Part shown: positions 7,323 to 15,632 of the stretch, piece after piece
How positions within the stretch are numbered: the stretch's first letter is position 1
Layout: every line of letters starts with the position of its first letter
NCBI GenBank assembly: GCA_011525785.1
Contig: WYBT01000037.1
Location: 1 to 53,459 of the forward strand
Source: Planctomycetaceae bacterium
GTDB taxonomy: Bacteria; Planctomycetota; UBA1135; GCA-002686595
Direction of reading: 5' to 3'
Length of the DNA: 53,459 nt
Notes under the pieces: model-generated
What the model was told of the DNA's origin: nothing
What the model saw: only the letters and a program-made list of their open reading frames with translations
Database searches by the model: none
Program-made: the position numbers and the translations under genes

Positions 7323-8369
7323 CTATCGCTGCGCGGGCGCCAACTGACCACCCAGCTTGGCGGGGTCTCCCGAAAACGCGGCGGGTATCAGGAGTGGCGC
7401 GATGAAGGCACCCCTGTGGGTGACCAGTCGCAGTTCGACGCGCTGACTGAGACTCGGCGCCCGCGGCAACAGCAAGTCCAGCTCGAATTCGGGCCCCGGC
7501 TCACTTGTACGAGCTTCGATCTGCGCCTCGAACCTGAACGGCTCGACGCTCAGCGGGTCGACCGATGCGCCGTCCCAGTCCAGTCGACCTCGCACAGTGA
7601 AGCGCCGCTCGACTTCCGTGGCGCACGCAACCAGCGCCGTGGGATGTAGCGTGACCCGCGCGCCGTCGACATTGAGCAGCACGGCCTTCTTCAGATCCAG
7701 CCGTGGGTCTTCGAAGGCAAGCGACACGACGGCGTAGTAGCTCCCTCGGTCTAGCAGCGCGAAGTCCGGCTTCAACCACAGCGTCGCGCGACTCGATGTC
7801 GCATCCCAGCGTGTCACAATCCCCGGTCGGTCGACTTCGGACGTGAGCAGCGCGGGTATCTCGCCTTCGTGCAGATAGAATTCGATTCCGAACAATTGAT
7901 CCTCTGCGGGAGTCGACGCTCTCCACTCCACGTGCGGAGAGCGTGGCAAACTCTCCATCGGCGGCGCTACTACGAAGCTCACTCGTGCGGCGACGAGGGT
8001 TGCGCTACTGCCATCGAGATCCAGCAGGACGTCCGCGGACTGCGGACCGAGTGAACGCGTGTCGACGTTGACCTGGAGTTCGAGCGTGTCGCCGCCGACC
8101 ACCGTAGTCTTGTCAGCGCGCGCGATCGTGCAGCCACATGTCGTGTGAAGGCGACGCACGCGCACGGGCAAGTCGCCTTCGTTCAGCAAGAGCACCTGCA
8201 GCTCGACATCTGCCCCCTCGGCGACCCGACCAAGCTCTATCGTGCGCTCCGTCAAGGGCGTCAATCGACCAGGACGCGGCTCCTCATCGGACCTCGTCAC
8301 CGAGCGCAGCAACAGGTAGAGACCTGCGATCGCCAGCACGAGCGGCCCAACCCACCGCTTCTGCTTCAC
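7323..8369 (-). CDS. membrane-anchored DUF1573-like protein
   Basis: 348 residues. One N-terminal transmembrane segment (about 7-22, VGPLVLAIAGLYLLL) anchors an extracytoplasmic part. Residues 40-130 match the DUF1573-type beta-sandwich: an ELGRV...ELQVLLLNEGD start and the characteristic HTTCGCTIA motif, then GDTLELQVNVDTR. Two further beta-rich segments follow. DUF1573 proteins are common in Planctomycetota and Bacteroidota and are thought to resemble ASH or immunoglobulin-like domains, function unknown. The GTG start overlaps the stop of the upstream gene (8366-9802) by 4 nt, so both come from one mRNA and probably act together in the envelope. Confidence 0.75.
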   Translation of the reverse strand: MKQKRWVGPLVLAIAGLYLLLRSVTRSDEEPRPGRLTPLTERTIELGRVAEGADVELQVLLLNEGDLPVRVRRLHTTCGCTIARADKTTVVGGDTLELQVNVDTRSLGPQSADVLLDLDGSSATLVAARVSFVVAPPMESLPRSPHVEWRASTPAEDQLFGIEFYLHEGEIPALLTSEVDRPGIVTRWDATSSRATLWLKPDFALLDRGSYYAVVSLAFEDPRLDLKKAVLLNVDGARVTLHPTALVACATEVERRFTVRGRLDWDGASVDPLSVEPFRFEAQIEARTSEPGPEFELDLLLPRAPSLSQRVELRLVTHRGAFIAPLLIPAAFSGDPAKLGGQLAPAQR

Positions 8370-9802
8370 GGTCGCTTAGCCCGCGTGGCGCGCCACGAAA
8401 GACCAGCCCACAGCGCTCCGAGGGCGACCAACAGGCCTCCCAGCACGCTGGAGTCGAGCCACCACGGACCGCCATCGACGCTCCGGCGAGAGGGCTCGGA
8501 CTTGGACGCGGCAACCGGGCTCTCATCGAGATTGGGGTGCACGTACTGATCGGAGCGCGTGCCACCGCCGGCTGCAGCGCTCGAGCGCGCGATGACCTCG
8601 GCATCCTCCAACGGCCGCTGCTCCACGATGTACGACACAGGAGGAGCGAAACGCGCGTCGGTCACCTGAGCGCCTGGCGTCAACAGATCCTGGACCTGTC
8701 GTGGTGGTCGCAGCTCGCGTGCTCGCCCGCGGTAGATTTCGCTGGATCGGGGCGCGCCGCTTCCCGGATACCACGTGCGGAATTCCAGGGTCAGCGGCAG
8801 GACGAAGCGATCGCCGTAGTAGTCGCGCCAGTGGCGCTCATCGACGAGCATGCCCGCACTATCGGTACAGCGCAGGCTGAGAGGTCCGCCGTGCGCCGCG
8901 CTCACTCGCAACTCAACCTGACCCCCGATCAGGCCCTGGTAGAAGAAGAGGTTGGGCCACAGGCCGGGCTGGTCAATCCTCCAAACCGCGACGAGTTCCT
9001 CCCGATCTCGATGGCAGACCCACTGCTCCGGCATCGCCCTCAACGCCCGTACGCACTCTCGAGCAAAGACACGCGTGCGGTACAGCCAGCGGGACGAGTC
9101 GAGGAGTTCGATATCTTGCGTCTCTCGACGTGTTCGCTGTGCCGTGACCTCGGTCGACTCGGCGCCAAGGCCGTCTTCGCGCGTCAAGACGAGCGCGTGC
9201 ACGCGTTCGTCGCGCAGGAACAGCACATTGTTCCAGGCTGACTTCGCTGGCGAGGGATCTGTCGGGTGGGCTCGGAGAAGGACGCGTTGGTCAACGTAGT
9301 CCTCGCCGATCTCAACGGACATCTGCTGATTGAAGTCGTACTCGTGGATCGCGTTGACATCCGAAGCGAGCAGCGCGATCTGCGTGCGCACGACGCCACG
9401 CCATTGATCGCCGACGCGTGCGTCCGTGTTGCGACGACCAGCCAGCTCGATCTGGATACAGCGCTCGAAGTGCTCCTGCGCTCTTGCATCCCAGTCTCCG
9501 GGTGGAAGGCGCATCTCTTCGAGAACCTCGAAGTCGAACCCGCCGTTCGGAACCCCGCTGACGTACTGAGTCAATGCCGCGACCACTTGCTCTGTCAGAA
9601 CCGGCTCCGGGCCTCCCGGAGCCGCGCTCTGCGCACTGCCAAGCGCCGGAAGAAGACATGCCGTGATCAACGAAATCAGAGCCGCTACCGTCGCACGCAG
9701 CAAGCGGCTCTCGATCTTGCGTCTCGGCGCAGCGCCTATGTTGCGACGTCTCAAAAGCAAGTCGGGAAAGTGTACGTCGCGTAGCTGCTCGACGGTGAGC
9801 AC
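8366..9802 (-). CDS. exported protein with C-terminal membrane anchor, unknown function
   Basis: 478 residues with a hydrophobic N-terminal export segment (about 36-56, ATVAALISLITACLLPALG) after a basic extension, and a second hydrophobic stretch near the C-terminus (about 446-468, SSVLGGLLVALGALWAGLSW) followed by basic residues. This arrangement would place most of the protein outside the cytoplasm with a membrane-bound tail. The body has no family I recognise; it is rich in Trp, Arg and acidic residues and contains three cysteines. The GTG at 9802 gives an N-terminal extension of about 30 residues before the signal, so a start further in is possible. It is translationally coupled to the DUF1573-like gene downstream. 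Confidence 0.65.
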   Translation of the reverse strand: MLTVEQLRDVHFPDLLLRRRNIGAAPRRKIESRLLRATVAALISLITACLLPALGSAQSAAPGGPEPVLTEQVVAALTQYVSGVPNGGFDFEVLEEMRLPPGDWDARAQEHFERCIQIELAGRRNTDARVGDQWRGVVRTQIALLASDVNAIHEYDFNQQMSVEIGEDYVDQRVLLRAHPTDPSPAKSAWNNVLFLRDERVHALVLTREDGLGAESTEVTAQRTRRETQDIELLDSSRWLYRTRVFARECVRALRAMPEQWVCHRDREELVAVWRIDQPGLWPNLFFYQGLIGGQVELRVSAAHGGPLSLRCTDSAGMLVDERHWRDYYGDRFVLPLTLEFRTWYPGSGAPRSSEIYRGRARELRPPRQVQDLLTPGAQVTDARFAPPVSYIVEQRPLEDAEVIARSSAAAGGGTRSDQYVHPNLDESPVAASKSEPSRRSVDGGPWWLDSSVLGGLLVALGALWAGLSWRATRAKRP

Positions 9803-10223
9803 TCAAAACAGCACATATGCCCCGCTGTGGCGACTTGGGATCCAATGGCAACTGGGAAGATGCGTGAAAAAATGGCGCTTCGGGGTTCCGTGTGGATAGC
9901 CGGTCGCGCACACCGGCGAAGCGGAGCGCCAAAAAAGTCGGGAGCTGGCTTGACTGCCAAAGTGGTGCATTAACGTCCCGCTCATGGGACTTCGTTTCAG
10001 AAACGGCGCAAGCATTCGACCTGTCACGGCCTTGAGCTTGACTGTCTCGGCGCCAGCGCAGCCGACTCCTTGTTGGCGTTGGGACGTCGCACGCACGCCA
10101 ACCAGCGAGAACCGTTCCGTTTTCGGTGCTCGCCGCGCGCGAAGTGTTCGTGAGCACGATGGGCGTCCGTTGCGCTGGAGTTCGCAAGTTGCTCGAGCGC
10201 GAGGACTTGCGAGCGTCGTCGCC
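9803..10223. other. intergenic stretch without a supported gene
   Basis: Some 420 nt upstream of the 9802 start and downstream of the AAA+/release-factor fusion gene. GC content is visibly lower around 9780-9970, as expected for a promoter region of the minus-strand pair. No convincing -10/-35 pair, terminator hairpin or small gene was found. Confidence 0.4.
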
Positions 10224-13200
10224 TCACCCCAGCGCCAGGAACTCGTCCAGCTCGCCGTCGAGCACGCGGTGCAGCTTGCCCGACTGCGCTTTGGAGCGCA
10301 TGTCGCGCACGAACGGCGCTGCGCCGAGTTGGTAGCGGCGCACGACGTGCTCGCCGCCGCCTGAGGACGCATCGCGCGATTCGAGCAGGAGGCGCGCGTG
10401 GAGCAGCGCCTTCTTGGGCGGTTGGGCGCTCCACACGACGGCGGAGCGCGCGCGCTGCGCGTCGAAGACCTTGGCTTCGAGCGTGGGGCGCTCGATCTGG
10501 CGGCCGCGCACGCCCGAGAGCTTGCGCGTCGAAGTGGTGAGGCCTTCGCGCGCGGCGTCGAGGCGCGTCTCGATGACAGCGTGCACGTCGACGCGGATGG
10601 CCTCGCGTTGAGTGCGCGCGCCCTTCTCGCCGGCGCGCTTGTCGCCCTCGGACTGCTGGAAGGTGTGCAGGCCGCTCTCGGAGCGCAGCAGTTCGTGCGC
10701 GCCGGCGCCGTGCACGAGCAGCACGAGCGAGTCCTCGTGCGGCTCGCCGCCGCAGCGGTCGGAGAGCGTCTCGCACTCGTAGCCGTGCCGCTCGGCCCAC
10801 GCGCGGTACATGCGCGCGAGCAACTGAACGCCGTCGAGGCCGGCCTTCGAGCGGCGCACGGAGGTGATCTCGATCAGCGCATCGCCCAGGCGGCTCGCGT
10901 CGCTCGTCGATGCGACACGCGCGAGCAGCGCGAGTTGCGCCGCGCTGAGCACGAGCTTGTCGTACTCCTGCGCCGCGGAGCGCGGTCCCTGCGGGCGCAA
11001 GGCGCGCTCGCTGAGCCCGCGCGCGCCGCGCGAGAGCTTCGACACGCGCTCGAGCAGTTGATCGATGCGGTGCAGCTCGTCCATCGCCTGCGCGGACTTG
11101 CTCGCATCGTTCCAAAAGCCCGGCGTGTTCGAGGCCTCGACGAGCTCGCTGCGGCGCGTCTTCCAGCGCGCGACGAGCGCCTCCAAACGTTCGGTGGCTT
11201 CGAGCAGGCCTTGCGCGCGCTCGCGCACGGGCTCGGACGGCGCTTGCGGCGCGACCGGTTCGAGCGTGGCGTGTTCGTTCACGGGGCGCACGACGTCGAC
11301 AGCGACTTCGCTGCTCGCATCGACGCGCAGGCGCAGGACTGAGCCGGGCTCGATCCGACCGCCCGCGATCGCGCGCGCGACGGGCAGCAGCACGCGGCGC
11401 TCGATCGTGCGCTTGAGCGGACGCGCGCCGAAGGCCTGCGTGTAGCCCTCGCGGACGAGCAGCGACACCAGCGTCGGATCGACGTCGATCGACAGGCCAC
11501 GGCGCTCGATGCCGCGCCGCTCCAGCATGCGCGCGAGCTCGCGGCGTGCGATCTGTTCGGCGCTCTCGAGCGAGAGCGGCGCGAAGTGCACCACGCGGTC
11601 GATGCGCGCGAGGAACTCGGGGCGGAAGAAGCTGCGCAACTCGCGCTGGACGTCGTCGCTGGCGGGCATCTCGACGCCGCTCGCGCCGAAGCCCAGCTTG
11701 GGATCGACGCGCACGGCCGAGCCCAGGTTGCTGGTCATGATCAGGATCGTGCGCCGGAAGTCGACCGTGCGGCCCGAGCCGTCGGTCAGGCGGCCCGCGT
11801 CGAAGATCTGCAGGCACAGGTCGAAGACGTTGGAGTGCGCCTTCTCGATCTCGTCGAGCAGCACGACCGACAGCGGCCGGTCGCGCACGATGCTCGTCAG
11901 CACGCCCTGGTGATGCGTCGAGCCGTGCAGACGTTCGAAGGCCTCGTACGTGGCGTATTCGCTCATGTCCAAGCGCACCAGGCGCGCGGGATCGCCGAAC
12001 AGGCGCTCGGCGAGCGCGCGTGCGAGCTCGGTCTTGCCGACGCCGGTCGGCCCGACGAACAAGAGCACCGCGAGCGGCTTGCCGGGATCGTTGAGACCCG
12101 CTTTGAAGAGCGTCACGACGTCGGTGATCGCTTCGATGGCCTCGCGCTGGCCCATCACGCGCGCGGCGAAGAACTCGCGCACCGCGGCCGGATCGAGCGG
12201 CGTGTCGTCGTCGAGCAGGTCGAGCGGCACGCCCGTCACGCGCCGAAGCTCCGCGAGCACCGCAGGCGCCGTCAGCGCTTCGCCAGGCCGCTGCTCGAGC
12301 ACGCCACGCAGCAGCGCCGCGCTGCGGCCGGGTTGCGCCGCGGCCGGGATGAACATCTCCGAGTAGTCGTACAGGCGCTCGAGCACCGCTTCGGTGGCGG
12401 GAGTCTTGGCCTCGTCGCAGAGCGCGCGCAGGATGCGGCGCGTGCGCGCCTCGTCTGCGGCCTCGACGCGGATCTCGGTCCACACTCGGCGCGCCGACGA
12501 GTGTCGCCCGAGCCCCGCGGCGAGCTCTTCGGCCGTCGTCTCGCCGATCACGGTCAAGGCCCCGCGATCGATGTAGCTGGCGAGCGCTGTTCCCAGGCTT
12601 CCATCGGAGTGAATGGTCGTGCCCGTGCTCGTGAGCAGGTGCGCCATCGGGATGAACAGCACCGAGCCCGGCGACTGGCCGAGCGAGGCGACCAGCTCTT
12701 CGAGCTTGGTCTGCCACTCGCCGAGGTACTTGGTGCCCGCGAGGAAGTCGTCGGGCGCCATGCGCACGATGCGCACGGGCACGCCGGGCTGCAGCTCGCG
12801 GCGCGCGAGTTCGTTCACGATCGAAGTCTTGCCGGCGCCGCTGGGGCCGACCAACAACGCTGCGCGGCCGCTCGGACGACGCAGCACGGCCAGCACGGCC
12901 TCGACCTGCGGCTCGAGTTCGAAGGCGCGCGGTCCGAGCGGCGTCGCCGGAGTCGTGGGCGCCGGGGCGGCCGGTTCGGACTCGGTCTCGGTGTCATCGT
13001 CGCTCTCGGGCGCGCGCTCGCTCAGCACGGCCACCAAGCGCGCGAACTGGCGCGGCGCCAGCTCGCGGAGCGCATCGCGCGCCAAGCCCACGATCGTCGG
13101 CTTGGGCAGCGCGACTACGTCGGGCAGGCCCTTGAAGCGCTTGATCACGGCGTTGAGCGCGACGGCCGCTGCGCGCTGCACGGTCTGGTCGCGCTGCGTC

Positions 13201-13688
13201 GCCAACGCATCGATCAGAATCGGCACGGCGCGCTCGGGATGACGATCGGCGAACAGCGCGCACAGCCGCGCGCGGATCGTCATGCTGCTGTCCTCGAGCG
13301 CTGCGATGGCCAGCGTGTCGAGCAGCTCTTCACGCTCGATGGCGCGCTCGATCAGCATCGAGCGCACCGACTCATCCGGATCCTCGAGCAGCAGCGCGTA
13401 GAGCTCGTCGTCGCCCCAGTGCGGGTCATCGCTCATCGCCTCGGCCAACGCGCGACGCACTTGCACTTCGCGATCCTTGGCGAACATGCGCGCGATCGCG
13501 GCGGACTGCACTTCGATGCGTCCGGGCAGCGCCGCGGCCGCAACGCTTCGCACGAGCGCGCTCGTGTGCGTGACGCACGCGCGCAGAGTCTGGATGTCGT
13601 CGGAGCGAAGCAGCGCCGTCAACTCCGCTGCCGCGCCTTGGTCGCCGCGCGCGACGCGCGCACACAGTTGTTCGAGTCGCTCTCCCAT
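10224..13688 (-). CDS. HEAT-repeat / ClpA-ClpC-type AAA+ unfoldase fused to a release-factor-2-like domain
   Basis: 1154 residues. Residues 10-220 are HEAT-like helical repeats in place of a Clp N-domain. D1 (about 250-480) has Walker A GPSGAGKT (281-288) and a pore-loop-like KYLGEW (320-325), but its Walker B is degenerate, FIPMAH instead of FIDEAH. There is no M-domain. D2 (about 500-800) has Walker A GPTGVGKT (546-553), Walker B LLDEIEKAH, sensor 1 MTSNLGS, FRPEFLARID and GARPLKR; the usual GYVG pore loop is replaced by THHQG. An LGF tripeptide (665-667) sits where ClpA/ClpC carry their ClpP-binding loop. Residues about 820-1154 align with peptide chain release factor 2, including ARMYRAWAERHGYE and the VLDGELDEFL tail, but the GGQ loop reads GRQ and no SPF motif remains. 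It is monocistronic and divergent from the 13922 gene. A stalled-ribosome-linked unfoldase is inference. Confidence 0.85.
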   Translation of the reverse strand: MGERLEQLCARVARGDQGAAAELTALLRSDDIQTLRACVTHTSALVRSVAAAALPGRIEVQSAAIARMFAKDREVQVRRALAEAMSDDPHWGDDELYALLLEDPDESVRSMLIERAIEREELLDTLAIAALEDSSMTIRARLCALFADRHPERAVPILIDALATQRDQTVQRAAAVALNAVIKRFKGLPDVVALPKPTIVGLARDALRELAPRQFARLVAVLSERAPESDDDTETESEPAAPAPTTPATPLGPRAFELEPQVEAVLAVLRRPSGRAALLVGPSGAGKTSIVNELARRELQPGVPVRIVRMAPDDFLAGTKYLGEWQTKLEELVASLGQSPGSVLFIPMAHLLTSTGTTIHSDGSLGTALASYIDRGALTVIGETTAEELAAGLGRHSSARRVWTEIRVEAADEARTRRILRALCDEAKTPATEAVLERLYDYSEMFIPAAAQPGRSAALLRGVLEQRPGEALTAPAVLAELRRVTGVPLDLLDDDTPLDPAAVREFFAARVMGQREAIEAITDVVTLFKAGLNDPGKPLAVLLFVGPTGVGKTELARALAERLFGDPARLVRLDMSEYATYEAFERLHGSTHHQGVLTSIVRDRPLSVVLLDEIEKAHSNVFDLCLQIFDAGRLTDGSGRTVDFRRTILIMTSNLGSAVRVDPKLGFGASGVEMPASDDVQRELRSFFRPEFLARIDRVVHFAPLSLESAEQIARRELARMLERRGIERRGLSIDVDPTLVSLLVREGYTQAFGARPLKRTIERRVLLPVARAIAGGRIEPGSVLRLRVDASSEVAVDVVRPVNEHATLEPVAPQAPSEPVRERAQGLLEATERLEALVARWKTRRSELVEASNTPGFWNDASKSAQAMDELHRIDQLLERVSKLSRGARGLSERALRPQGPRSAAQEYDKLVLSAAQLALLARVASTSDASRLGDALIEITSVRRSKAGLDGVQLLARMYRAWAERHGYECETLSDRCGGEPHEDSLVLLVHGAGAHELLRSESGLHTFQQSEGDKRAGEKGARTQREAIRVDVHAVIETRLDAAREGLTTSTRKLSGVRGRQIERPTLEAKVFDAQRARSAVVWSAQPPKKALLHARLLLESRDASSGGGEHVVRRYQLGAAPFVRDMRSKAQSGKLHRVLDGELDEFLALG

Positions 13689-13921
13689 GCGGCGAGAATA
13701 GCAGTCGGCTCAGGCCCGCTGCGCGCTGTCGCTCGGGCGCCGATGGGTGTGGCGGAGCAGCGTCTCTGCCAATGTCAGCGGCCGGCGCCAGCACTGCTCG
13801 CGAGCGCAGGTTCTCCGCGAGCTCCGCCCACTCCGTGAACCCTGGAGCCGCGCGCGGCGTTCACGACATCGCGTTGCGATGTGGTCACCCGAGGCGACGT
13901 CCGATTCCCTGGAGCGGTGCG

Positions 13922-15493
13922 ATGGCGCGAGCGATCGACAGGTTCGTAGTTCTCTCAGCGTTGGCCTTGGCCGCGACCTTCGCGTCAAGTGCGCGCGCCG
14001 CGGCTCAGCGGACGCCGGTCACGGCCGAAGGATCCGCGTTCAACGGCGACCTGGAGCTCGTCACGCGCATCGTCGGAACACCGCCCAAGCACTCCTGGTG
14101 GCCGCTCGAGATCGACGTCGACATCGTGAATCGCTCCACGACGACCTCTCACCCGATCGTGCTGCCCGGCGACGGATCCAGTGCCGGCTGGCGCGAGCCG
14201 CACGCTCGCTTCAGCGCCGAGGTCCAAGCCGAGGACGGCACGTGGCGGACGTTGCCGATACGGGAAGTCGGGCGGTGCGGTCTGTACGACGCGAACTGGC
14301 TCGACGAAGTCGTGCGTCTCGCTCCCGGCGCAGCACAGCGACTGGCCTGGATGGGGACGCTTCCAGAACTGCCCGAGCAAGGCCGAGTGCGCATCCGCGC
14401 CCACTATGCCTACAAGGCGACGCCGTCCCTGCGCGATTACGAGGACCGCGACCCCATTCCGCCGCCGGAAGGGCTGGGGGGAATGGCGGGCGTCGCGCCG
14501 TTCGAACTGGTCTCGGCGCCGATTGAGTTGCTGCTCGAGGCGCCGGACTGCGCCCGCAGTCAGATCGAGAGTGATCTCGCGCTCGAGCTGACGCGCGCAG
14601 ACTCGAAGCCGGCGTACTCGTGGGATCCGCAGCGACTTGATGCGCGGATCGTCAATCGCTCGAGCTCGCGCACGCACCGCGTGGTCAGGCCCGTCTTCAC
14701 CCGGAACCCATCCGGCGACGAGCCCGGAGTCGTTCCGAGCGTCGAGGTCGAGCGCTCGGGCGGCGCCTGGTGGCCGGCGTACCCGCTCGGTGGCGGCTTC
14801 TACGACGACGGACCGATCGACGCGCACGTGACGGCGCCTCCGCAGCTGGACTGGCGTGTGCGAGTCGTGGAACTGGCGCCCGGACAGTCCGTTGACTTCG
14901 AGCTGCCCGCGTCGCGCTTGCTGTACGACTTCAAGGACTCCAGCGCGGCTCGCGTGTCCGTGAGCTACGGCTTCAGGGGGCTGCCGATCCGTGACGAGTC
15001 CAATCGAGCGCTCCCCGCTCCGGCCGCGCTCGGTGAGATGGTCTCAACGCCGCCTTTCTGCCTCGCGTCGAACAAGGTCGCCTGGCCGGTGAGCTCGCCG
15101 TTGGAGCTGGAAATCACGCTGCGCACCGATCGCGATCCGCGCAGCGCGCCTACGCTCGCGAACTCTCTGCGCGTCGTGCTGCGCAACCGCGGGGACGAGT
15201 CGATCGAGATCTCGAGCGCTCAGCGGCCGGCCAAGTTCGCGGTGTCGGCCGATGGTCTGATGCGCGCGGAGGGACCCGCCTTCGCGCGCTGTGAACTAGT
15301 CCTACCGCCGCTCGTCATCGCTCCGCACACCGAGCTCTCGCTCCTCGACGATCCATCGATCGGCGCGTGCGCGCCGGAGCGAACGCGCCCGAGTTCTAAG
15401 GATGCGCGCGGGTCACTGCGCGCCGAGGCGCTCCTTCGCCGTCCGGGCTGGATCCACGCCTCTCGCGCGAGTTGGCCGTTCAGAGGCAACTGA
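13922..15493 (+). CDS. secreted protein of unknown function
   Basis: 523 residues. The signal peptide is MARAIDRFVVLSALALAATF followed by ASSARAAAQ, giving likely cleavage near residue 28. The mature protein contains two similar beta-rich halves (about 35-200 and 220-370). Both carry an INRS/VNRSS-type segment with histidine (VDIVNRSTTTSHPIVLPGD and ARIVNRSSSRTHRVVRPVF), a WW/WP motif, a charged AYK/YGFRG strand and an E-R-D/PPPEGLG-type end, so it arose from an internal duplication; a third partial unit lies at 400-480. No catalytic motif was recognised. The ATG at 13922 was chosen because the signal peptide begins there and GGAG lies 7 nt upstream. It is transcribed away from the unfoldase gene. 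Confidence 0.7.
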   Translation: MARAIDRFVVLSALALAATFASSARAAAQRTPVTAEGSAFNGDLELVTRIVGTPPKHSWWPLEIDVDIVNRSTTTSHPIVLPGDGSSAGWREPHARFSAEVQAEDGTWRTLPIREVGRCGLYDANWLDEVVRLAPGAAQRLAWMGTLPELPEQGRVRIRAHYAYKATPSLRDYEDRDPIPPPEGLGGMAGVAPFELVSAPIELLLEAPDCARSQIESDLALELTRADSKPAYSWDPQRLDARIVNRSSSRTHRVVRPVFTRNPSGDEPGVVPSVEVERSGGAWWPAYPLGGGFYDDGPIDAHVTAPPQLDWRVRVVELAPGQSVDFELPASRLLYDFKDSSAARVSVSYGFRGLPIRDESNRALPAPAALGEMVSTPPFCLASNKVAWPVSSPLELEITLRTDRDPRSAPTLANSLRVVLRNRGDESIEISSAQRPAKFAVSADGLMRAEGPAFARCELVLPPLVIAPHTELSLLDDPSIGACAPERTRPSSKDARGSLRAEALLRRPGWIHASRASWPFRGN

Positions 15494-15575
15494 GCTTCGC
15501 GGAGCGCTCGCCGTTACGCACTTCGCCCCGTGCTCGAGCGCGTGAGCCGCCGCCTGTTCGAGGGGGGCGTCGCGC

Positions 15576-15581
15576 TACAAT
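15576..15581 (+). promoter_or_regulatory. candidate -10 element of the acyl-CoA dehydrogenase gene
   Basis: TACAAT, 51 nt upstream of the ATG at 15633, in a locally AT-richer stretch followed by a run of six T residues. A -35 match at the expected distance is poor (CCTGTT), so this is a weak prediction. Confidence 0.3.
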
Positions 15582-15632
15582 TCCTGTCCTTTTTTCGCCC
15601 CGCACAAACCGATCGACAGGACTCCGAACGCC

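Noticed and set aside
9950..9978. TTGACT followed by CATTAA as a plus-strand promoter
   Set aside because: Spacing is 12 nt and no supported gene lies downstream on the plus strand.
11586..13838. A 750-residue plus-strand frame antisense to the AAA+ fusion
   Set aside because: His/Arg/Ala-rich low-complexity translation, no family pattern; the minus-strand gene has complete AAA+ motifs.
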